A stretch of 64,000 nt of DNA from Bog-950 sp046329515 (GCA_046329515.1 JAXLUM010000002.1:744001-808000); one strand, 5' to 3'; shown: positions 16,783 to 25,690, counted from the stretch's first letter. Translations and numbers: made by a program. The notes: generated from the letters alone by a model not told the origin.

Positions 16783-18009
16783 ATGCTACCCCTCCGCATA
16801 GCTTTTCGTTACCTGTTTTCTAAAAAATCTACTAACGCCATCAATATCATTTCGTGGGTTAGTATGGCGGGTATGGCTGTGGGGGCCTTTGCGCTAATTG
16901 TAGTGCTTAGTGTTTTTAATGGCTTTGAAGGGCTGGTGCTTTCGCTCTATAATTCTTTCTATCCCGATATTGAAATACGGGCGGCTGTAGGTAAAACCTT
17001 TGAAGATAGCCCCGAAATGCTGGCTAAAATTGTGCGCTTTGATGAAGTGGCAAAGGCTTCGCGCACGCTTGAAGAAAATGCCTACCTGGAGTATGGTAAC
17101 GAAGCGCAAATTGGAACCATTAAAGGTGTTGATGAGCAGTACAATGCAGTAAATACCGTTAGCGATTACGTACGCATTGGTGGTTTCGATTTAGGCGATA
17201 GCACATTGAGCAAAGCGGTAGTGGGTGGCAACATAGCCATAAGCATGAACATAACAACCGATGCTTCTTTTGAAACCCTGCGCATTACAGTTCCGCGTAA
17301 AGGCGTAAAAAGCACTATCAATCCGGCTGATGCTTTTAATACCTTACAGTTAATACCGGCTGGTATTTTCTCTATTCAACAGGAGTTCGACTCCAAGTAT
17401 GTTTTTGTAAGCCTCAATTTTGCTAAGGAGTTATTGGGTGGCGAAAACCGCATTTCAGCTTATGAGTTGAAACTTAAACCCGGTGCCGACCTTGAAAACA
17501 CAAGTAAGAAGCTGAAAGAAGCGCTGGGTAAGAATTTTGAGGTGCGCACCCGTTACCAGCAAAAAGCCGAAATGTACCGCGTTATGGTAATTGAACGTTG
17601 GGTTACTACGGCTATACTCGCATTTATTATTTTAATTATATCATTTAATATCATCGGCTCGCTTTCTATGCTGGTGCTCGAAAAATCGCGCGACATCAGC
17701 ATATTGAAAGCCATGGGGGCCGATGCAGGTTTAATTCGCAGGGTTTACCTTTTAAACGGCATGCTTGCTTCGCTTATAGGCGCGGGTATCGGTTTATTAC
17801 TGGGCTACACCATTTGCTTTCTGCAACTTAAATTTCACTTCCTCAAACTAAGCGGTGGCGGGGGTTCAAGTTTTGTAATTGACTATTACCCTGTAAAGCT
17901 TAAACTAATAGACCCACTTGTGGCCGTAGGTATAATCGTTACCATCAGCCTGTTAGCGGCCTACTTTCCATCGCGCAAGGCAGCGCAAAACGAAATGAGT
18001 TTTAAATAA
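16783..18009 (+). CDS. FtsX-like ABC permease (LolC/LolE type)
   Basis: A 408-residue permease with the MacB/LolC fold: one membrane helix near the N-terminus (about 22-45, within NIISWVSMAGMAVGAFALIV), a large periplasmic domain (about 50-265), and three helices at about 275-300, 325-350 and 370-395. The N-terminal motif LRIAFRYLFSKKSTNAINIIS and the conserved loop EKSRDISILKAMGADAGLIRR are typical of lipoprotein-releasing permeases that extract lipoproteins from the inner membrane. No ATPase gene (lolD) lies next to it, so the partner must be elsewhere. Confidence 0.9.
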   Translation: MLPLRIAFRYLFSKKSTNAINIISWVSMAGMAVGAFALIVVLSVFNGFEGLVLSLYNSFYPDIEIRAAVGKTFEDSPEMLAKIVRFDEVAKASRTLEENAYLEYGNEAQIGTIKGVDEQYNAVNTVSDYVRIGGFDLGDSTLSKAVVGGNIAISMNITTDASFETLRITVPRKGVKSTINPADAFNTLQLIPAGIFSIQQEFDSKYVFVSLNFAKELLGGENRISAYELKLKPGADLENTSKKLKEALGKNFEVRTRYQQKAEMYRVMVIERWVTTAILAFIILIISFNIIGSLSMLVLEKSRDISILKAMGADAGLIRRVYLLNGMLASLIGAGIGLLLGYTICFLQLKFHFLKLSGGGGSSFVIDYYPVKLKLIDPLVAVGIIVTISLLAAYFPSRKAAQNEMSFK

Positions 18010-18013
18010 CGCC

Positions 18014-18826
18014 CTACGGTAAGCTATTCTTAAAAGCAGCGTAGTCGGTTAATTCTACCTGGTTGCTTGGTGTATTATTACATCCCAACTCACTTTCCTT
18101 AGCATGTAGGTTGGCAATGCGGTTATCAGGGTTAGGGTGCGTGCTTAAAAAAGCCGGTGGCTGTTGAGCTCCGCTGTTTACTATTTTCTGAAAGAAGTCC
18201 GCAGCCCCATCAGCGCGGTATTGCGTTGGACACAAGTAAATAACCGAATGAGTGTCGGCATCGCTTTCATCGCTACGGCTAAATGCCAGTATAGTAAGGT
18301 TGGCAGCAATGTCGGTAAGGGTGTTTTGGTCTTTTCCTAAAACCACTTCTAACAATGTGGCTATACCATATTGCTCGGTAAGTTGCTTGGTACTGTGGCG
18401 TTGGTCGGCATGCGCCATTTCATGGCCCAAAACACCGGCCAGTGAAGATGCATTATCCAAATACTTAATTAAACCACTGTAAACGTAAATGTAGCCGCCG
18501 GGGGTACAAAAGGCATTTAATACAGTGTCATTATGTATAATGTGCAGCTTCCAGTCAAAATCGCTGGCGTGTTGCATTTTGCCGCTGTTTAAAATTTGCA
18601 GTTTAATGTTATCTAAATAAGCATATGCGCTTGCGTATTGCACAGGGTCCAGCAGTGGATACTCCTGTGGGTTGGCGGCTATTTCCTGTTCCATTTTAAG
18701 GCCCAGGTCCTTATCATCCTGTATGGTAAATATATTCAGGCCACCGCCCTTTTTACAGGCTTCAAGCCCTGCTACACCGCTAATAAAAACTAAGGCAATA
18801 ATCGCCACTGCTAATCTTCTGCGCAT
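18014..18826 (-). CDS. M48 family metalloprotease, probable lipoprotein
   Basis: I take the start at 18826 (MRRRLAVAI, 270 residues), since the longer frame from 18883 runs into the udk gene and lacks a signal peptide at its start. The signal sequence ends in GLEAC, a somewhat unusual lipobox. The zinc site is HEMAH (135-139), with a downstream third-ligand region (SRSDESDADT). A conserved TNPH-like piece (STHPNPDNRI) is near the end. This is the BepA/YfgC or Oma1-like branch of M48, periplasmic proteases acting in envelope protein quality control. It follows udk on the same strand with about 40 bases between them. Confidence 0.88.
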   Translation of the reverse strand: MRRRLAVAIIALVFISGVAGLEACKKGGGLNIFTIQDDKDLGLKMEQEIAANPQEYPLLDPVQYASAYAYLDNIKLQILNSGKMQHASDFDWKLHIIHNDTVLNAFCTPGGYIYVYSGLIKYLDNASSLAGVLGHEMAHADQRHSTKQLTEQYGIATLLEVVLGKDQNTLTDIAANLTILAFSRSDESDADTHSVIYLCPTQYRADGAADFFQKIVNSGAQQPPAFLSTHPNPDNRIANLHAKESELGCNNTPSNQVELTDYAAFKNSLP

Positions 18827-18866
18827 GGTTCCGTATTTGGTTTTTAACGTTAAAATATTGTGCCAA

Positions 18867-19496
18867 TTATGCCTTGCCCGCAACTTCCTGTTGCAGCAGT
18901 TTCATTCTTATGGTAGCCACCATCATATCTACAGCCACATGGTTTTCACCGCCTTGCGGCACTATAATATCAGCAAAACGTTTGGTAGGTTCTATAAACT
19001 GCGTATGCATTTCTTTAACAAGTGCGTAGCGTTCAATTACCTGTTGCGCCGTACGCCCGCGCTCGCGCATATCGCGCTCAATAATGCGTATCAGCCGGTC
19101 ATCGGGTTCGGCGTCCACAAACACTTTTATATCGCAAAGGTCGCGCACCCGCTTATCAGTAAACAGCAAAATGCCCTCTACAATGGTTACATGCTTGGGC
19201 TCAATATGTATGGTTTGCTTCTGCCGGGTGCTGGTTATGTAGTCGTAGGTAGGTTCTTCAATGGCCTTTCCATCGCGCAATTCTTTCATATGCTGCACCA
19301 GCAGGTCAAATTCAATACTTTCCGGGTGGTCAAAGTTTATCAGCAGCCGCTCTTCCATAGGTATATGCGCATTATCCTTATAGTAACTATCCTGCGATAC
19401 CACAGTTACTTCACCATGGCTGAAAGATTCCAGTATACGCCTAACCACTGTGGTTTTACCCGATCCTGAACCTCCCGTTATCCCTATTATCAGCAT
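18867..19496 (-). CDS. udk: Uridine kinase
   Basis: I choose the start at 19496 (MLIIGITGGSGSGKTT, 209 residues), the usual family length; the frame from 19592 adds 32 residues with no family resemblance. The Walker A GGSGSGKTT is at 8-16. Further conserved elements are VSQDSYYKD, FDHPESIEFD, EPTYDYITSTR and IVEGILLF. It phosphorylates uridine and cytidine to UMP/CMP in pyrimidine salvage. It is the first gene of a short minus-strand run with the M48 protease. Confidence 0.93.
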   Translation of the reverse strand: MLIIGITGGSGSGKTTVVRRILESFSHGEVTVVSQDSYYKDNAHIPMEERLLINFDHPESIEFDLLVQHMKELRDGKAIEEPTYDYITSTRQKQTIHIEPKHVTIVEGILLFTDKRVRDLCDIKVFVDAEPDDRLIRIIERDMRERGRTAQQVIERYALVKEMHTQFIEPTKRFADIIVPQGGENHVAVDMMVATIRMKLLQQEVAGKA

Positions 19497-19677
19497 TCCC
19501 CCGAAATTTTGCGCCAATATAATTAGAAAGCGTTGAGCGGGAAACAGTACCATCCAACTAAGCATTTGACCTGCCGCCCACAGAAAAGTCAATTCTATAA
19601 ATCCGTTAATTTTTAAAGCCGCGGATATGAAGATGTTGCTTTTGCTGCATCCCTGTATTACAAACTAAAGCCCGCGT

Positions 19678-20556
19678 ATGAAACCCTTCTTTCTTTCACT
19701 ACTACTGTGCAGTTGCCTGTGCTTTTGCCAGGCGGAAACTGCATACAAGCTTTCTGAGGCCATACAGAAAAAACTGGTAAACGTAAAGTTTACCGGCGCT
19801 AAAGATGACACTGCACACATGATGCTAAGCTCACATTACGGCCCCTGCATTAGCATGGAAATTACAAGCGCCAGTGCCGATAATCTTTCTATTAACCTGG
19901 AGTATGGCTATTTACTTATGCCTGATGACAGCAGCACCCAGGCCATGATGGTTACACAAAGCCTTGTAGCCACACTAAATCCTAAACAGAAAAAGAATTA
20001 CCGCTTATACGCCATGTGTACTGAGGCAAACGACGGCTCACCGGGCACTGATGATAATTTTAAAATAGGCAAGCGTACTGCCGGCAACCTGCTTGGCTTA
20101 GCCGAGTTGCTTAATCGCAAAAAATACCAAAACGATGCCGGGCAGGATGCGGTTTGGTGCTTTACTAATAATCACGATGTACACAGCATTTATTCGGTTG
20201 ATACCGCTATGATGTATGAACTGCGCCGCTTTGTGGCAAAGGCAAAAAATTTGCCCATAGCCACTATTTACGAAAACCAGTCGGACCCTATTGCGCCGGT
20301 AACCTATACCACGCACTATGTTTATTCAGGTAGTTTAAGTTATAGTCTTGCCGGTAATCACAAAGTGCTTATTGCCCTTTTTGATGAGGACAACCACATG
20401 AAGAAGGTTTACGTGAACAATGAAAACCAGCGCGAGGGGGTATATACCTACAATTATGAGCTGAGCAGCGATGAAATGAGCAATAAAAAACACTACCTGC
20501 GCATGTTCCGCGATGGCAAAATGGAAGAGGAAATAACCATTCTCCCTCAGGATTAA
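19678..20556 (+). CDS. Secreted protein of unknown function
   Basis: A 292-residue protein with a Cys-rich signal peptide (MKPFFLSLLLCSCLCFCQA). Residues 20-120 look like a beta-sandwich carrying CISMEITSASADNLSINLEY. Residues 130-185 contain a helical segment (AGNLLGLAELLNRKKY). The C-terminal 80 residues (YSGSLSYSLAGNHKVLIALF, then KKHYLRMFRDGKMEEEITIL) resemble the beta domain at the end of FlgD-Ig-like or other extracellular repeats. I do not recognise the family. It has its own terminator-like hairpin, so it appears to be a separate unit. Confidence 0.65.
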   Translation: MKPFFLSLLLCSCLCFCQAETAYKLSEAIQKKLVNVKFTGAKDDTAHMMLSSHYGPCISMEITSASADNLSINLEYGYLLMPDDSSTQAMMVTQSLVATLNPKQKKNYRLYAMCTEANDGSPGTDDNFKIGKRTAGNLLGLAELLNRKKYQNDAGQDAVWCFTNNHDVHSIYSVDTAMMYELRRFVAKAKNLPIATIYENQSDPIAPVTYTTHYVYSGSLSYSLAGNHKVLIALFDEDNHMKKVYVNNENQREGVYTYNYELSSDEMSNKKHYLRMFRDGKMEEEITILPQD

Positions 20557-20566
20557 GATACAGAAC

Positions 20567-20608
20567 CGCCTGCGCTCTGCTTATAGGGTGTGTAAGCAGG
20601 GCGCAGGT
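20567..20608 (+). terminator. Long hairpin after the secreted-protein gene
   Basis: CCTGCGC and GCGCAGG, extended by CTGCTTA/TAAGCAG with one bulge, form a stem of about 14 pairs starting 15 bases after the stop codon at 20556. The trailing T run is poor, so it is a terminator or 3'-end stabiliser. Confidence 0.6.
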
Positions 20609-20654
20609 TTATGGAAATCAGCTTCGGTTTACATCTCCACATAAACCGCCTGTT

Positions 20655-21263
20655 ATGAAGTTGCACATACCCACGCCTTGTCATGAAGACTGGGACGCTA
20701 TGACGCCCAATGAACAAGGAGCCTTTTGTAAAGTTTGTTCCAAAACCGTAATTGACTTCTCACAAATGACCGATGAAGATGTTATAGCCTGGTTTCAAAA
20801 TAAGCAGGAAGAAAAAACCTGTGGCCGTTTCAGGTTCTCGCAATTAAGCCCGCAGGAAATACATATAGACCTTCAGCAACTGGTGCGCAAAAACAATTTC
20901 TCAAAAAGCATTTTGGCTACACTGTTCATCGTGTTCTCCTCTCTTTTCATTTGCCGCAGCGATTCAGGAGAGCCAATACCTGTTTCTATTGTCTGTAACG
21001 ACTTAACCAATACCTTGGCCGATACAACCACTTTGGTGAAAACAGAGACTGAGCCCGATACCACAGCCCTTATCGCTCCTGTTATAGAGCCGCTAATAAT
21101 GGGTCAAACAATAGTGCCCCACAGCATTCCTTACATGCCACCAACCGATACTATTAAACCTGTTATAGACACCCTGCCTGAGCCTCTGCTAATGGGTAAG
21201 GTTTGCGTTAAACCTAAGCCTGAAATCCGGCTGATGAAAGGCGAAGTGCGGCAAATCAAGTAG
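20655..21263 (+). CDS. Membrane protein with N-terminal four-Cys domain, Bacteroidota type
   Basis: A 202-residue protein. Residues 1-65 carry a pattern I have seen at the N-terminus of other Bacteroidota proteins of unknown function: Pro-Cys-His...Trp...Met (Cys9), FCKVCSKTVIDFSQMT (Cys25, Cys28), and CGRF (Cys56). Four Cys in this spacing suggest a metal-binding or redox site. One membrane helix (about 84-100, SILATLFIVFSSLFI) follows. The tail outside contains two EPLxMG motifs (EPLIMGQTI, EPLLMGKVCV) separated by Pro/Thr-rich sequence. No signal peptide precedes the Cys domain, so it should be cytoplasmic. Function unknown. Confidence 0.65.
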   Translation: MKLHIPTPCHEDWDAMTPNEQGAFCKVCSKTVIDFSQMTDEDVIAWFQNKQEEKTCGRFRFSQLSPQEIHIDLQQLVRKNNFSKSILATLFIVFSSLFICRSDSGEPIPVSIVCNDLTNTLADTTTLVKTETEPDTTALIAPVIEPLIMGQTIVPHSIPYMPPTDTIKPVIDTLPEPLLMGKVCVKPKPEIRLMKGEVRQIK

Positions 21264-21326
21264 GTAGCTCTCCTCTTACATCTCTTGTTTCAATAAAATA
21301 TGTAGCTTCAACCAAAATTTAAATAC

Positions 21327-21896
21327 ATGATAGCTCTTGTAATTGTATTGGTACTGGTTGTACTAATTGTGTTTTGGGTTATTGGCGCTTATAACGGCCT
21401 GGTGCGCATGCGTAACAACCGCGAAAACGCCTTTGCTGATATCGACGTTCAACTGAAACAAAGAAGCGACTTAATACCCCAGTTGGTGGAAACCGTTAAG
21501 GGCTATTCCTTTCATGAAAAAGACGTATTGGAGCGCATAGTTAAAGCCCGCGCAGGCTTAGCCAGCGCCACTACTATCGACCAGAAAGTGCAGGCCGATA
21601 GCGCCCTCACTTCTGCGCTTCAGGGTTTAAAGATTTCCGTTGAGGCCTATCCCGATCTTAAGGCTAATACTAACTTCCTGCAATTACAGGAAGAAATATC
21701 TGATATAGAAAATAAGCTTGCCGCAGCCCGCCGCTACTTTAACGGTGCTACCCGCGAGTTAAACAATGCAGTAGAATCCTTTCCGGGTAACATGATTGCC
21801 GGCTCCTTTGGATTCAGCCGCGCTACTATGTATGACCTTGGCACCGAGAACCGCGCTAAAATGGAAGAACCACCAAAAATTTCTTTCAATCAATAA
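21327..21896 (+). CDS. lemA: LemA family protein
   Basis: A 189-residue protein with an N-terminal membrane anchor (about 1-22) and a long helical domain. Typical LemA segments are YNGLVRMRNNRENAFADIDV, LKQRSDLIPQLVETVKGY, and the C-terminal YFNGATRELNNAVESFPGN and FSRATMYDL. LemA proteins are anchored with the helical bundle outside or in the periplasm; function is unknown. Genes of this family often neighbour HtpX-like proteases, as here: the next gene begins 18 bases downstream. Confidence 0.92.
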   Translation: MIALVIVLVLVVLIVFWVIGAYNGLVRMRNNRENAFADIDVQLKQRSDLIPQLVETVKGYSFHEKDVLERIVKARAGLASATTIDQKVQADSALTSALQGLKISVEAYPDLKANTNFLQLQEEISDIENKLAAARRYFNGATRELNNAVESFPGNMIAGSFGFSRATMYDLGTENRAKMEEPPKISFNQ

Positions 21897-21914
21897 ACAC
21901 TAACCTTACCCCTT

Positions 21915-22844
21915 TTGGAATACGTAGGCATACAAACGCAAATACGCAGGAACAACCTTTACACTACCCTGCAGTTAATACTGTTTCCGGTTTTGCTGGG
22001 TTTAACAGTTTATGCAATTGCCTACCTGTTAACCACTAAAAGCAAAGGCGGTTCTAATGCCGATTTACCTGCGGTATTACTGGCCACCTTCATCGGCACT
22101 TCGGTTTGGTTTCTAATTGCCTACTTCTTTCACAACCGCATAATACTGGCAGCTACGGGCGCCAAACCATTGGAGCGTACGGAGAATAAACGCGTGTATA
22201 ACCTGGTTGAAAATCTCTGCATTTCGCAAGGCATGAAAATGCCTAAGGTATACATGATAGAAGATGACTCACTAAATGCCTTTGCCAGCGGCATTAACGA
22301 AAGTTCTTTCTCCATCACCCTTTCGCGCGGCATTATCAATAAGCTGGATGATGCCGAACTGGAAGCTGTGATAGCTCACGAGTTAACACACATCATAAAC
22401 CGCGATGTGCGCTTGCTTATCATTACTATCATCTTTGTGGGCATCTTCTCCTTTATAAGCGAGGTGGCCCTGCGCAGTCTGCGTTTTAGCGGCCGTGGCG
22501 ATAGCAAAGACGGCCGTGCCCGCCTGGTAATGATTTTGGTAATTATACTTATTACCGCCCTTGCTTACTTTCTGGCCACCCTGCTTCGTTTTGGTATATC
22601 ACGCAACCGGGAATACATGGCTGATGCCGGCTCAGCCCAATTAACTAAAAATCCGCAGGCGCTTGCTTCTGCACTTCGTAAAATTCAGGCCGACCCTTAT
22701 ATAGAAGCCGTACAAAACCGCGATGTCGCCCAGTTATTTATTGAACACCCTTCAGTAAAAGAAAGCGGCTTTTCAATCGCTAACCTTTTTGCCACGCACC
22801 CGCCCATTGAAAAGCGCATTCAACTGTTAGAACAGTTTACCTAA
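21915..22844 (+). CDS. HtpX-like M48 membrane metalloprotease
   Basis: A 309-residue protein starting with TTG at 21915 (MEYVGIQTQIRRNN); this N-terminus matches family members and no ATG lies nearby. Membrane helices lie at about 18-40, 55-75, 170-195 and 205-230. The zinc site is HELTH (155-159), with a downstream NREYMADAGSAQL carrying the third ligand Glu. The C-terminus ends FATHPPIEKRIQLLEQF. HtpX-type proteases degrade misfolded inner-membrane proteins. It is translationally close to lemA (18 bases), so the two probably act together. Confidence 0.92.
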   Translation: MEYVGIQTQIRRNNLYTTLQLILFPVLLGLTVYAIAYLLTTKSKGGSNADLPAVLLATFIGTSVWFLIAYFFHNRIILAATGAKPLERTENKRVYNLVENLCISQGMKMPKVYMIEDDSLNAFASGINESSFSITLSRGIINKLDDAELEAVIAHELTHIINRDVRLLIITIIFVGIFSFISEVALRSLRFSGRGDSKDGRARLVMILVIILITALAYFLATLLRFGISRNREYMADAGSAQLTKNPQALASALRKIQADPYIEAVQNRDVAQLFIEHPSVKESGFSIANLFATHPPIEKRIQLLEQFT

Positions 22845-22984
22845 GCGAAAGATTCTATTTTTCTCTTATTGGTTTTGGTATGCCTACCGCACTTCAAGGC
22901 CCCTGAGGTACGCTTCACCAGCATTTTTTACACTTTTTATGCCTTTTCTACAATTTTTTCCACAAGTATTCGTTTTCTAATATG

Positions 22985-23118
22985 TATATTTGTTGCGAAA
23001 ATTCGCTGAATTGGAATTTTCGCGTGCAGCGGACAAATGCGGTGGACTATTATACAAGAGCACATAAGTGCTTGACTTTAAGCGATTATTAATTTTCAAT
23101 CATAAAAGGAGGTCAGCC
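22985..23118 (+). promoter_or_regulatory. Promoter and structured leader with strong ribosome binding site
   Basis: TATATTTG (22985-22992) is an exact -7 consensus; the start of transcription should be near 22998. A 10-bp perfect stem (GCGAAAATTC 22995-23004 with GAATTTTCGC 23014-23023) lies at the very 5' end. CGCTG (23004-23008) could instead pair with CAGCG (23027-23031), giving an alternative fold. A second hairpin (AGCAC 23059-23063, GTGCT 23068-23072) follows, then AGGAGGT 5 bases before the ATG at 23119. Such a strong Shine-Dalgarno is rare in this phylum. Confidence 0.6.
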
Positions 23119-23619
23119 ATGAAACTCAAACTTACGCTAACTATGGGCCTGGGCTTCCTGTTCGCCCTTGTGTGTGGAAATCTTTCCGCCCAAAGCACAC
23201 AAAAAACAGGAGATAATCAACTTACTGCCGGTCCACAGGCAGTTACAAACTCCGCTGTTACTAACCCTAACGTGTTGGTGGTAACGGGAAAAATTTACGA
23301 TGCCTCAACGGGCAAGCCCATTACAAATGCGAAAATCAATTTCGATAAGTTTGGCGAAGAACTACTGAAGGCCTCTATTGACGATAAAGGAAATTATGCC
23401 CTGGCACTTAACAAAGCCGAATTAGGAGAACCTGTTCGCGTTATTTTTAAAATAGCCGGCTACAAGCGCTACGTAGTTAAAAGCGTTGAGAAGAACGCCA
23501 ACTTTGTAGATGTGGACGTTTACCTTCAGCCTGAAGGCAGCGAAGAAAAAAGCAGCGCTACAGTTAAATACCAAATGAACGACGACCCGTTCAATCCATT
23601 GGTAATCCAAATGCAATAA
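23119..23619 (+). CDS. Secreted carboxypeptidase-regulatory-like domain protein
   Basis: I place the start at 23119 (MKLKLTLTMGLGF, 166 residues), because AGGAGGT lies just upstream and a signal peptide (ending NLSAQ) begins there; the frame from 23068 is not used. Residues 52-140 are a carboxypeptidase-regulatory-like beta-sandwich (VVTGKIYDASTGKPITNAKI, DDKGNYALAL, FKIAGYKRYVVKSV). Proteins of this type are small extracellular or outer-membrane-associated modules. The strong ribosome site and structured leader suggest high expression. A possible terminator follows at 23638-23669. Confidence 0.8.
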   Translation: MKLKLTLTMGLGFLFALVCGNLSAQSTQKTGDNQLTAGPQAVTNSAVTNPNVLVVTGKIYDASTGKPITNAKINFDKFGEELLKASIDDKGNYALALNKAELGEPVRVIFKIAGYKRYVVKSVEKNANFVDVDVYLQPEGSEEKSSATVKYQMNDDPFNPLVIQMQ

Positions 23620-23637
23620 CTCCAATTTAAATAACAC

Positions 23638-23669
23638 CTCAAGCCCTTTCCTTACCGAAGGGGCTTGAG
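23638..23669 (+). terminator. Hairpin after gene 23119-23619
   Basis: CTCAAGCCC and GGGCTTGAG form a perfect 9-bp stem. It is followed by CTTTAAG rather than a long T run, so termination may be partial. It lies just ahead of the CocE/NonD-like gene at 23685. Confidence 0.6.
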
Positions 23670-23684
23670 CTTTAAGCACGTGCT

Positions 23685-25562
23685 ATGAAAAAATTTATAC
23701 TTTTTCTTGGGGCATTGCTATGCCTGTTACCCTCTTTTGCCGGCGATAAAAACAAGAAATCTTCCGCTGTAAAAATCAGTGATGTAGGCATTTACAAAGG
23801 GTATTCTACCCCAACCTATAAAGGGTTTGATTATACCTCGTATTACATACCAATGGTAGATAGTGTATTGCTGGCCGCCGATGTGTTTTTGCCTAAAAAC
23901 CTGGAGAAGGGCAAAAAAGTTCCGGTTATTCTTTACCTCACACGTTATGTGCGCTCGGTAAAAGCAAAGTTCCCGCTCAGCCTGCTTAAGAACCCCATAC
24001 TTACGGTAGTGCACGAATCAGAAGTGGAGTTTTTTACCTCGCATGGTTATGCCTGTGTAATTGTTGATGTGCGCGGCACCGGGGCATCAACCGGTACAAG
24101 ACGTATGGAGTTTAGCCCTGAAGAGGTTGCCGACGGTAAACAAATTGTTGACTGGCTGATAAGCCGCAACTGGTGCGATGGAAACATTGGCGTAACCGGC
24201 GTTTCGTACCTTGGAACAACTGCAGAAATGTTGTTGGTTAACCAGCACCCCAACGTAAAAGCCTGCATACCGCGCTCAAACATTTTTGATTTATATAACG
24301 ACATACTTTACCCCGGCGGTGTATGCCAGAGCCCCTTTGTAGATGTATGGGGTCTTACCACCCGCTGCCTGGATAACAATAATTTTAAACCCCTCACTAA
24401 AAAATGGCGCCTGCTGCAGGGCACGCAACCGGTTAAGGGCGATTGGCAAAAGCAGATTTTAAAAATGGCTTTGGCCCATCACAAAAAGAACTTTGATGTG
24501 TTTAGCGGCTTAAAAACCGTGCGCTTCCGCGATGACCTCAACAGCAACCTTGGCGCTGCGCCCGATAGCTTCAGTATTCATCACTACCGCCAAAAAATTG
24601 AAGGCTCCGGAACCCCCATCTATCGCATAGGCGGTTGGTACGATGGCGCTTTAGCACGTTCGTGCACTGATGGTTTTCTGAATACATCCAACACTGAAAA
24701 GGTGCTTATCGGCCCATGGGACCATGGCCCGCAATACAACGTTAGCCCCTTTGCCGCAAGCAACAAGGTTAACCTTGATATACTAACCGAAATGCTGCGC
24801 TTTTTCGATTTTCATTTAAAAGGTATTGCCAACGGCATTGATGCCGAACCCGCTATTACCTATTATTCTGTTGGCAAGGAAAAATGGGAGCGTACTAATA
24901 CATGGCCGCCTAAAGAGGCAGAACCCACCCGTTTGTTTTTATCAGCGGCAAACACACTTGAGGCAAACGCTTCAACACAAAACAGCTCTTTAAATTATAC
25001 CGTTGATTATTCGGCCACCAGCGGAAAAACCTCGCGTTGGAACAGTGTTACTACACTGTACATGAACGGGCCTACACATTACGCAGACAGGCGTATGGAA
25101 GATGCCAAGCTTATCTCTTTCAACTCCGCTCCGCTTTCTTCGGCTACCGAAATTACAGGCCACGCTGTAGTGCATGTTAACTTTAGTGCAGATGCTGATG
25201 ATGCCACATTGTTTTGTTACCTGGAAGATGTTGGCCCCGATAGTTCAGTTACTTACGTAACAGAAGGAATGCTGCGTCCCGCATTTCGAAAAGTAACCGA
25301 TGACGGGGTTTACAAAACCGCCTATCCCGACCACAGCTTTAAACAAGCCGATAACCAGCCCTACGTTAAGGGAGAAACAGTAGAACTTGAATTTGACCTT
25401 CTGCCCATTTCATACCTATTCGCCCAGGGCCACAGCATACGCATTTCCTTTGCCGGCGCCGATAACGGGCACTTTGATTTACCGCAACAAAAGCCGCAAA
25501 CATTTACGTTTACTTTCAACCCGCAGGCCCCGGCTTATATCCAGTTACCTGTTATGAAATAA
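23685..25562 (+). CDS. CocE/NonD family hydrolase (X-Pro dipeptidyl-peptidase type)
   Basis: A 625-residue secreted enzyme with a signal peptide (ending SFAG). The alpha/beta-hydrolase domain holds nucleophile Ser174 in GVSYLG, Asp320 in GGWYDGA, and His347 in WDHGPQ. The first strand region has VPVILYLTRYVR and the oxyanion-side RGTGASTG. The C-terminal third is the jelly-roll domain (VHVNFSADADDATLFCYLED, GHSIRISFAGADNGHFD). Family members act as Xaa-Pro dipeptidyl peptidases, esterases or beta-lactam acylases; the substrate here is unknown. Location would be periplasmic or extracellular. Confidence 0.92.
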   Translation: MKKFILFLGALLCLLPSFAGDKNKKSSAVKISDVGIYKGYSTPTYKGFDYTSYYIPMVDSVLLAADVFLPKNLEKGKKVPVILYLTRYVRSVKAKFPLSLLKNPILTVVHESEVEFFTSHGYACVIVDVRGTGASTGTRRMEFSPEEVADGKQIVDWLISRNWCDGNIGVTGVSYLGTTAEMLLVNQHPNVKACIPRSNIFDLYNDILYPGGVCQSPFVDVWGLTTRCLDNNNFKPLTKKWRLLQGTQPVKGDWQKQILKMALAHHKKNFDVFSGLKTVRFRDDLNSNLGAAPDSFSIHHYRQKIEGSGTPIYRIGGWYDGALARSCTDGFLNTSNTEKVLIGPWDHGPQYNVSPFAASNKVNLDILTEMLRFFDFHLKGIANGIDAEPAITYYSVGKEKWERTNTWPPKEAEPTRLFLSAANTLEANASTQNSSLNYTVDYSATSGKTSRWNSVTTLYMNGPTHYADRRMEDAKLISFNSAPLSSATEITGHAVVHVNFSADADDATLFCYLEDVGPDSSVTYVTEGMLRPAFRKVTDDGVYKTAYPDHSFKQADNQPYVKGETVELEFDLLPISYLFAQGHSIRISFAGADNGHFDLPQQKPQTFTFTFNPQAPAYIQLPVMK

Positions 25563-25619
25563 GCATACGCCCTAACTGTCATACAAGGGTAATTTCTACA
25601 GCATTTAACACCTTATAGC

Positions 25620-25639
25620 TTACGCTTTTTAAAGCGTAA
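25620..25639. promoter_or_regulatory. 20-bp palindrome upstream of the M1 peptidase gene
   Basis: TTACGCTTT-TT-AAAGCGTAA has perfect 9-bp arms with a 2-base spacer, in the 128-base gap between the CocE/NonD and M1 peptidase genes. It is too tight for an RNA hairpin loop, which favours a protein-binding site or, less likely, a transcript-end stem of the upstream gene. Confidence 0.4.
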
Positions 25640-25690
25640 CCACTTCCATAGCGGCTGTTTATTACCTTTACAGCTTCATTAAATCCAAAT

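Noticed and set aside
18827..18883. Longer M48 protease start overlapping udk
   Set aside because: The signal sequence begins at MRRRLAV (18826); the extra residues would destroy its N-terminal position.
19497..19592. 32-residue extension of uridine kinase
   Set aside because: Family members start a few residues before the Walker A motif; the extension has no similarity to them.
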